A DNA stretch of 11,126 bases, taken from contig WALJ01000151.1 of the NCBI GenBank assembly GCA_015522885.1, positions 1 to 11,126 of the forward strand, given 5' to 3'. The position numbers and the translations under genes were made by a program. Below, one piece after another: positions 6,428 to 11,126 of this stretch. Each line of letters starts with the position of its first letter. Position 1 is the first letter of the stretch. The notes under the pieces were generated by a model. It was not told where the DNA came from, did not search any database, and saw nothing but the letters and a program-made list of their open reading frames with translations. This DNA comes from Thermoplasmata archaeon (GTDB lineage Archaea; Thermoplasmatota; Thermoplasmata; WALJ01).

Positions 6428-6470
6428 TAGTCAGAGACTTCATTAGTTTAGAAGCTTATGTCTCTGACTA
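6428..6470 (+). repeat. 43-bp palindromic module with 11-bp inverted ends
   Basis: TAGTCAGAGAC (6428-6438) is the exact reverse complement of GTCTCTGACTA (6460-6470), with a 21-base centre. It starts three bases after the 61-bp element. A second half copy accompanies element A at 2514-2530 and the other half occurs at the window start (3-37). It may be a second miniature element or part of a larger composite repeat. Confidence 0.7.
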
Positions 6471-6560
6471 TACATCCGACATCATACGCTTTACAGAAAT
6501 AACTGAATGCATGACAGATAGAAAATTTCCGAAGGAAATCCGAATCAAGGTAATTATGAG

Positions 6561-6570
6561 AAAAAAATAT
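6561..6570 (+). promoter_or_regulatory. Possible TATA box for the glutamine synthetase operon
   Basis: AAAAAAATAT would place the transcript start near 6592-6595, just before a hairpin at 6595-6634, giving a leader of about 55 bases with a Shine-Dalgarno. The match to a TATA consensus is only fair. Confidence 0.3.
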
Positions 6571-6594
6571 CCGATTAAAACTTTCGGGATGGAG

Positions 6595-6634
6595 CCGAAT
6601 AATCCGAAAGTCTTTAATTCGAAGACTTATTCGG
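6595..6634 (+). promoter_or_regulatory. Hairpin directly before the operon's Shine-Dalgarno
   Basis: CCGAAT (6595-6600) pairs with ATTCGG (6629-6634) and AAGTCTT (6608-6614) pairs with AAGACTT (6622-6628), closing a seven-base loop, with a seven-base bulge on the left strand. A competing pairing exists between CTTTCGG (6581-6587) and CCGAAAG (6604-6610), which shares bases with the inner stem. The hairpin ends four bases before GGTGA (6639-6643). It could be a cis-acting RNA element or, as DNA, a palindromic operator; no known riboswitch class is recognisable. Confidence 0.4.
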
Positions 6635-6647
6635 AGCCGGTGAATTC

Positions 6648-6791
6648 ATGAGATGCGAGTTCGGACATAAACCCGAAGCTTTCGGCTACTGCAGCAGATG
6701 GGAAGGAAAGAACGGAATGACAGCGATGCCTGCGGTTGGAAACATATGCGAGTACTGCATGCATTATGTGGAGGATGATGGGGATGAATAA
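6648..6791 (+). CDS. Small Cys/His zinc-ribbon-like protein, 47 residues
   Basis: ATG 6648 opens 47 codons ending in TAA at 6789-6791. GGTGA at 6639-6643 is placed correctly as a Shine-Dalgarno. Likely metal ligands are Cys3, His7, Cys15, Cys34, Cys37 and His39, with CX2CXH near the C terminus (CEYCMHYV) and an acidic tail. I do not recognise a family. Its last eight bases overlap the start of glutamine synthetase (ATGAATAA), so the two are probably translated together, and a role in sensing or regulating nitrogen assimilation is possible (inference only). It was found by reading the DNA between the hairpin and glnA. The Cys spacing and Shine-Dalgarno are the main support. Confidence 0.6.
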   Translation: MRCEFGHKPEAFGYCSRWEGKNGMTAMPAVGNICEYCMHYVEDDGDE

Positions 6792-8109
6792 GGACGAGAT
6801 GCTGAAAATAGTCGAGAGAAAAAATATAAAATTCGTTCAGATGCAGTTTATGGACATACTGGGAATAGTGAAGAGCGTTTCCCTGCCTGTCAGCCAGCTG
6901 GAACATGCACTGGACGAAGGCGTGCTCTTCGACGGTTCTTCGATACTTGGCTATGCCACGATAGACGAATCCGATATGAGGGCGCATCCGGACACGAACA
7001 CATTTCAGATACTCCCGTGGAGCGACGGGAATCTCAAAACAGCGAGGATGATATGCGACATATACGAGTCAGGGGGAAGGAGGTTCGCGGGAGACCCCAG
7101 ATATGTGCTCCAGAAAACACTTGAAAAGGCTAGGAAGATGGGGTATGTGATGAACACCGGCCCGGAGTTCGAGTTCTTTTTGTTCAAGATGGACGGAGAA
7201 GGCAATCCGACGAACATTCCCATGGATTCCGGAAGATACTTTGACCTCCTGCCGATGGATGAATCCGAGAGGGTGAGAAAAGAGGTTGCGCTTATGCTGG
7301 ATGACCTGGGTTTCGATGTCGAGGCCACACATCACGAGGTTGCTCCGGGACAGCATGAGATAGACCTGAGATACACCGATGCGCTCTCCTCCGCTGATAG
7401 AATACTCACGCTGAAGCATGCGGTCAAGAATGTTGCGAAGATGCACGGACTCCACGCAACTTTCATGCCAAAACCGATATACGGGGAGAACGGGAACGGT
7501 ATGCACATACACCAGTCCCTGTTCACTCTGGACGGGGAGAACGCTTTCTATGACCCTGACGGTGAAAAGGGGCTCAGCGATGTCGCACGCCATTACATCG
7601 GAGGGCTACTGAAATATGCAAAGGAGAACTGTGCCGTGCTCGCTTCATGGGCAAATTCATACAAAAGGCTTGTTCCCGGATATGAAGCACCTGTCTACAT
7701 CTCATGGGCCTTCCACAACAGGAGCGCTCTCATTCGCATACCTGCCGGAAGAGAGCGGAGAACAAGGGCCGAGGTGAGGAACCCTGACCCTGCGGGAAAC
7801 CCGTATCTGCAGTTCGCAGTTCTTCTTTATGCCGGCCTCAAAGGAATAGAAGAGGAAATAGAGCCTCCTAAACCGGTGGAAAAGGACCTGTTTCATATGG
7901 ATGAGAAGACAAGGGAAAAACTTGGTATCGAGAGCCTGCCGGAGAGCCTCGGACACGCTCTGAAGGTCATGGAAGAGAGCGATTACATGAAAGAAGCCCT
8001 GGGAAGCCACATATTCGAGCACTTCCTCCACATCAAGAAGAAGGAATGGGAAGATTACCGGTCTCAGGTTACACCGTGGGAGCTGGAAACCCTTCTGGGA
8101 GTGCTGTAA
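6784..8109 (+). CDS. glnA: Glutamine synthetase, class I
   Basis: A 441-residue enzyme making glutamine from glutamate, ammonia and ATP in the cytosol, expected to form a dodecamer. The N-terminal beta-grasp domain includes DGSSILGYATIDESDM at 50-65. The catalytic barrel shows GPEFEFF at 126-132 (metal ligands Glu128 and Glu130), GNGMHIHQS at 237-245, and NRSALIRIPAGRERR from 312. The length and the phenylalanine in KDLFHMD, where class I-beta enzymes carry the adenylylated tyrosine, point to the class I-alpha type not controlled by adenylylation. Threonine 59 stands where Bacillus subtilis has Arg62, needed for glutamine feedback inhibition. I chose ATG 6784 because GGAGG at 6770-6774 is nine bases upstream; in-frame ATGs at 6775 and 6778 are too close to it. 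The gene overlaps the small zinc protein and its stop overlaps the pyrF start. Confidence 0.95.
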   Translation: MNKDEMLKIVERKNIKFVQMQFMDILGIVKSVSLPVSQLEHALDEGVLFDGSSILGYATIDESDMRAHPDTNTFQILPWSDGNLKTARMICDIYESGGRRFAGDPRYVLQKTLEKARKMGYVMNTGPEFEFFLFKMDGEGNPTNIPMDSGRYFDLLPMDESERVRKEVALMLDDLGFDVEATHHEVAPGQHEIDLRYTDALSSADRILTLKHAVKNVAKMHGLHATFMPKPIYGENGNGMHIHQSLFTLDGENAFYDPDGEKGLSDVARHYIGGLLKYAKENCAVLASWANSYKRLVPGYEAPVYISWAFHNRSALIRIPAGRERRTRAEVRNPDPAGNPYLQFAVLLYAGLKGIEEEIEPPKPVEKDLFHMDEKTREKLGIESLPESLGHALKVMEESDYMKEALGSHIFEHFLHIKKKEWEDYRSQVTPWELETLLGVL

Positions 8110-8762
8110 TGGAGAGAAAGACCGGTCTGATACTCGCTCTCGACGAAACGAACCCTGAAAGGGCTCTACGAATCGCGGAAGAGGTGAAGGATTATCTGGA
8201 TGCTATCAAAGTGGGCTATCCGCTGGTGCTGAGCGCCGGTATGGAAATAGTGAAAAAACTCTCTGAAATGGCACCTGTTATCTGTGATTTCAAGGTTGCG
8301 GACATACCGAACACGAACCGTTTGATAGTCGAACAGGTGAAAAGAAGAGGTGCTTCCGGTGTGATAGCCCATGCTTTCGCAGGCTCGGATTCGCTGGAGG
8401 CTTGCGTGGATGCCGCCGGAGACATGGATGTCTTCGCAGTTACGGAAATGAGCCACCCCGGAGGAAAGGAGTTCACCGCAAAGGTGGCCGACGAACTCGC
8501 GGATGCGGCGGTTAAAGCCGGTGTTTCCGGTATAATCGCACCCGCCACGAGGCCTGAAAGGATAAAGCGCCTCAGAAGCATAATAGGAGACCTGCTGATA
8601 CTGAGCCCGGGAGTCGGCGCTCAGGGGGGCTCCGCAAGGGATGCGATAGATGCCGGAGCGGACTTTGTCATAGTGGGCAGAGCAATCTATAAATCAGAAA
8701 AGCCGGGAGAGAGCGCAGAGAGAATCGTGAAAGAAATAGGGCGGACGGAAACTCGGGAATAG
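8109..8762 (+). CDS. pyrF: Orotidine 5'-phosphate decarboxylase
   Basis: A 217-residue archaeal-type enzyme that converts OMP to UMP, the last step of de novo pyrimidine synthesis. Asp12 and Lys34 precede the catalytic DXKXXD array Asp60-Lys62-Asp65 (CDFKVADIPNT). The phosphate-gripping end shows PGVGAQGG at 167-174 and VGRAIY at 189-194 with Arg191. ATG 8109 overlaps the glnA stop by one base (TAATG), and GGAG at 8098-8101 lies seven bases before it, so translation is coupled. Cotranscription with glnA is sensible because carbamoyl phosphate synthesis and CTP synthase use glutamine, but this pairing may simply be local. Confidence 0.94.
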   Translation: MERKTGLILALDETNPERALRIAEEVKDYLDAIKVGYPLVLSAGMEIVKKLSEMAPVICDFKVADIPNTNRLIVEQVKRRGASGVIAHAFAGSDSLEACVDAAGDMDVFAVTEMSHPGGKEFTAKVADELADAAVKAGVSGIIAPATRPERIKRLRSIIGDLLILSPGVGAQGGSARDAIDAGADFVIVGRAIYKSEKPGESAERIVKEIGRTETRE

Positions 8763-9065
8763 GGACGATACTGAAGGACAGAAATGTAAAGGGAATTTGA
8801 TTACTTCACATATATAGCAGGTCTCATCGGCTCCGCCATCTTCGCCTTTCCGGCAGGGTCATATGTGGGCTTGTTCGCGCGCTTCCTGTATCCTGAACCT
8901 TTACCCCAAGCGTACCATAGGGCGGGTAAAGTAGGGGCATCGGCTGGGAATCGCATGGGGGCTATAAGGTTTGGGAATGGAAGTGCTATATCTATTAAGG
9001 ATGACAAATCAAATACATGAAGAAAAAGTTTATATGCACCACCCATATCTCTTCCATGGGATACC
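8763..9065. other. Spacer with undecided coding potential
   Basis: Between pyrF and the surface-protein gene there are 303 bases. One plus frame stays open for about 75 codons from just after a TAA at 8789 to a TGA near 9020; it would encode an apolar segment and then a Gly/Arg-rich tail, but has no good start. The opposite strand is open from 9202 to a TAA at 8801, encoding a basic C-terminal stretch, but runs through the next gene's promoter. One of these may be a remnant of a lost gene; I cannot tell which. Confidence 0.3.
9028..9036 (+). promoter_or_regulatory. TATA-like box for the beta-helix protein gene
   Basis: GTTTATATG is centred about 34 bases before the ATG at 9066. Transcription would start near 9057, leaving a leader of eight or nine bases, and no Shine-Dalgarno is present. 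Confidence 0.55.
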
Positions 9066-11126
9066 ATGTCCAGAAATAAAGAGCTTCCCAAAAAAGCGTT
9101 GAGTGTTGCTCTGATGGCCATGCTTCTGGCTCTGAACATCTCCATTATGATAGGAGATGCAGGCGAAAATATCGGCAGTGCATTACCGGAAAAAGCAGAC
9201 AAAGAAGTCCATAATTCTACTCAGGCACAGAATTTTCCCAGCATGGAAAGAAACAATAAAGCTGATATTTCCAAAGAAAGAGATACTCCAATCCCCCATA
9301 ATCCTCGGCCTTTTGACCCAATATTTGGAATGCACCCCCATGATTTTGACCCTGAGCTGCACGAGTGGGACATGTTCTCAGACCCTGCTTTTTCTCCAAG
9401 ATTGCATGATAGATTCTTGCATAAGCATAACAACCATGAGAAATTCGGATATATGAAAGACATATACTCCAGAGAGTTACCATTGCATCATCGCGTGGGT
9501 GCTTTTGATGATGTTAGAGATATGCCATATATGGATGGCCTACATTCCTTCATGCCTCTATATTCACCAGCGCTCGAGAACTCCGAGCCTTCCCGACAGA
9601 ATCCGAGGGCCACTCCTTCGTCCACAAATGGCCAAGAAATAAACAGCAAACCATCGCCATCATTGAAAGGCCTTCAGTCCCATGCACCGATAAGGATAGA
9701 CAACGACACGGATTTTGCGAATCAGGCGGCATCCGAGGGGTGGAACGGTAGCGGGACGGAAGCGGACCCATACATAATAGAAAATTATGACATAAACGGG
9801 ACTGGCTATGGTTACTGTCTCTACATAGGAAACACCACGGTTCATTTCATAGTAAGGAATTGCAGTTTGCATGATGCCAGTGGGAATGGCAATACATACG
9901 GGAACTCTGGATTGGGCATGTATAATGTTAGCAATGCTAGGGTGGAAAATGTAACAGCATCGAACAACGTTTATGGCATCTATCTCGACTCTTCCAGTAA
10001 CAACACTGTATCGAACAACACTGTATCGAACAACTGGGATGGTATAATATTACTCTACGATTCCGGTAACAACACTGTATCGAACAACACTGTCTCCAAC
10101 AACTTGGTCGGCATCCCTCTCTCCTACTCTAGTAACAACACCTTATCGAACAACACCGTAAACTCGAACAACTGGGATGGCATCCATCTCTCCTACTCCA
10201 GTAACAACACTGTATCGAACAACACCGTATCGAACAACTCTTATGGCATCCATCTCTCCTACTCCAGTAACAACACCGTATCGAACAACACTGTATCGAA
10301 CAACAGGGTTGGCATCCACCTTGAATCCTCCAGCAGAAATGCCGTATCGAACAACATAATGGTTAGAGATGGGTTAGTTATTTTTGGATACAATCTAGAA
10401 CACTGGAACACCCACCAGATAGACACATCAAACACCGTGAACGGCAAACCAGTCTATTACTGGAAGAACCGGACTGGTGGAACTGTTCCCGATGGTGCTG
10501 GAGAAGTGATACTTGCGAACTGCACCGATGTAACTGTGGAAGGGCAGAATGTTAGTGGTGGAACTGTTGGAATAGTTCTGGGCTTTTCTTCAAGAAACAG
10601 GATAAGAAGCAATACCGCAAACACAAACACCGGGGCAGGTATCTATCTCTACCTTTCCCACAACAATACTATATTCAACAACACCGCAAACTCGAACAAC
10701 TTGGTTGGCATCTACCTCATCGTTGTTGGCATCTACCTCGTTGGGTCCAGCAACAACACCCTAAACAACAACACCGCCACAAATAACACATATGGCATCG
10801 GACTCTATTCCTCCAGTAACAACACAATCTCCAACAACACCGCCTCGAACAACGATTATGGCATCTACCTCGACTCTTCCAGCAACAACACAATCTCCAA
10901 CAACACAGCATCCTCGAACAACTGGAAAGGTATCTCTGTCGACTTCTCCAGCAACAACACCTTATCGAACAACAATGCATCCTCGAACAACGAGGATGGC
11001 ATCTACCTTGCCTATTCCACAAACAACACCTTATCGAACAACAACGCATCAAACAACGGGGGTGGCATCTACCTTTACTCCTCTAGCAACAACACTATCA
11101 CCAACAACACCGCCTCGAACAACTGG
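9066..11126 (+). CDS. Secreted NosD/PbH1 beta-helix repeat protein, 3' end cut by window
   Basis: The frame is open from ATG 9066 to the window end, 687 codons with no stop. A basic N terminus and an apolar stretch at 11-29 form a signal peptide or membrane anchor. Residues 75-165 are a His/Asp/Met-rich low-complexity linker. A PYIIENYDIN-type block near 206-245 introduces the helix, as in archaeal NosD-like surface proteins. Two sets of coils follow, roughly 283-430 and 512-687, most of 22-24 residues in the pattern GIxLxxSSNNTxSNNTxSNN, typical of parallel beta-helix (PbH1) repeats. Between them sits a NosD insert containing NGKPVYYWKN and VILANCTDVTVEG. I count 23 NNT triplets, each a potential N-glycosylation site. 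It probably lies on the cell surface in adhesion, envelope structure or polysaccharide binding; the substrate is unknown. Its own promoter separates it from pyrF. Confidence 0.85.
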   Translation, partial: MSRNKELPKKALSVALMAMLLALNISIMIGDAGENIGSALPEKADKEVHNSTQAQNFPSMERNNKADISKERDTPIPHNPRPFDPIFGMHPHDFDPELHEWDMFSDPAFSPRLHDRFLHKHNNHEKFGYMKDIYSRELPLHHRVGAFDDVRDMPYMDGLHSFMPLYSPALENSEPSRQNPRATPSSTNGQEINSKPSPSLKGLQSHAPIRIDNDTDFANQAASEGWNGSGTEADPYIIENYDINGTGYGYCLYIGNTTVHFIVRNCSLHDASGNGNTYGNSGLGMYNVSNARVENVTASNNVYGIYLDSSSNNTVSNNTVSNNWDGIILLYDSGNNTVSNNTVSNNLVGIPLSYSSNNTLSNNTVNSNNWDGIHLSYSSNNTVSNNTVSNNSYGIHLSYSSNNTVSNNTVSNNRVGIHLESSSRNAVSNNIMVRDGLVIFGYNLEHWNTHQIDTSNTVNGKPVYYWKNRTGGTVPDGAGEVILANCTDVTVEGQNVSGGTVGIVLGFSSRNRIRSNTANTNTGAGIYLYLSHNNTIFNNTANSNNLVGIYLIVVGIYLVGSSNNTLNNNTATNNTYGIGLYSSSNNTISNNTASNNDYGIYLDSSSNNTISNNTASSNNWKGISVDFSSNNTLSNNNASSNNEDGIYLAYSTNNTLSNNNASNNGGGIYLYSSSNNTITNNTASNNW
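9957..10355 (+). repeat. First block of beta-helix coding repeats
   Basis: Tandem units of about 66-72 bases built from AACAACAC(T/C)GTATCG and GGCATC(C/T)A(T/C)CTC blocks encode one helix coil each. Units 10179-10244 and 10245-10310 are both 66 bases and differ at only two of their first 60 positions, so this pair is a recent duplication or has been homogenised. Confidence 0.8.
10596..11126 (+). repeat. Second block of beta-helix coding repeats
   Basis: The repeats resume after the NosD insert and run past the window end. These units use TCCAGCAACAACAC and TCGAACAAC blocks with more varied third positions and more GCC/GCA codons (NNTASNN rather than NNTVSNN), so they form a subfamily distinct from the first block. 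Confidence 0.75.
10704..10745 (+). repeat. 21-bp tandem duplication within the beta-helix gene
   Basis: 10704-10724 and 10725-10745 both begin GTTGGCATCTACCTC and encode VGIYLIV followed by VGIYLVG. The duplication keeps the frame but adds seven residues, a third of a coil, so the local coil is longer than its neighbours. Replication slippage is the likely origin. Confidence 0.75.

Larger units (their letters stand above)
6088..6647. other. 560-base intergenic region with repeats and structured elements
   Basis: No recognisable gene lies here. In order it contains a T run just after rdgB (6088-6092), AT-rich DNA with a TATA-like box (6212-6220), two strong hairpins and a T tract (6255-6352), the inverted 61-bp element (6364-6424), the 43-bp palindromic module (6428-6470), a perfect 6-bp inverted repeat at 6525-6539 and the hairpin before the glutamine synthetase operon (6595-6634). 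Confidence 0.6.

Noticed and set aside
6379..6651. 90-codon plus-strand ORF ending in an ATGA overlap with the small Cys/His gene
   Set aside because: Its first part is read through the 61-bp element and the palindromic module, and the rest through the leader hairpins. No internal start has a Shine-Dalgarno, and the product resembles nothing I know.
8801..9202. 133-codon minus-strand ORF
   Set aside because: It crosses the TATA box and signal-peptide coding part of the beta-helix gene, so as a whole it is a shadow.
10717..11052. Cys-rich minus-strand ORF
   Set aside because: It is the antisense reading of the AAC/TCC-rich repeats; the cysteine richness is an artefact of that repeat composition.
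9957..11126. Regularly spaced short repeats resembling a CRISPR array
   Set aside because: The repeats have no unique spacers, are imperfect, and encode a continuous PbH1 repeat protein in frame.
1..11126. tRNA, rRNA or a defence system
   Set aside because: No cloverleaf, rRNA core sequence, Cas, restriction, toxin-antitoxin or other defence protein is visible in any frame I read.

Overview
The window looks like chromosomal DNA of a euryarchaeon, most plausibly a Thermoplasmata-type lineage (inference). The gene set is archaeal: a LipS1-type radical SAM protein, a pyruvoyl-dependent arginine decarboxylase, a class I-alpha-like glutamine synthetase, an archaeal PyrF and a NosD-type beta-helix surface protein. 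TATA-like boxes lie about 25 bases before several start codons, as expected for leaderless archaeal transcripts. Internal operon genes instead carry GGAG or GGTGA Shine-Dalgarno sequences.

Layout. 1-397: a partial repeat and gene-poor DNA. 398-1351 (+): LipS1-like radical SAM enzyme, converging with 1333-2142 (-): DUF2797 zinc/GIY-YIG-like protein. 2188-2502 (-): an unrecognised ORF that may have lost its 5' end next to a 61-bp inverted-repeat element. 2606-4006 and 3972-4673 (-): a two-gene ABC-2-type transporter operon, divergent from a 60-residue zinc protein at 4765-4947 (+). 4944-5438 (-): arginine decarboxylase, divergent from 5521-6087 (+): XTP/dITP pyrophosphatase. 6088-6647: a 560-bp non-coding stretch with a possible structured small RNA, a second inverted copy of the 61-bp element and a hairpin leader. 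6648-8762 (+): a tightly coupled operon of a 47-residue Cys/His protein, glutamine synthetase and OMP decarboxylase. 8763-9065: an undecided spacer. 9066 to the window end (+): the first 687 residues of a secreted, Asn-rich beta-helix repeat protein, cut by the window edge.

How the genes relate. Most are housekeeping genes with their own promoters. The glutamine synthetase-PyrF operon links nitrogen assimilation to pyrimidine synthesis, which consumes glutamine. Its leader has a hairpin that the neighbouring leaderless genes lack. The ABC pair forms one exporter or membrane-remodelling unit.

Most unusual features: two inverted copies of a 61-bp element bracketing 3.8 kb; a second 43-bp palindromic module beside them; the compact structured intergenic RNA candidate; the small zinc protein coupled to glutamine synthetase; and DNA-level repeat expansion in the beta-helix gene. 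I found no CRISPR array, tRNA, rRNA or intact transposase.
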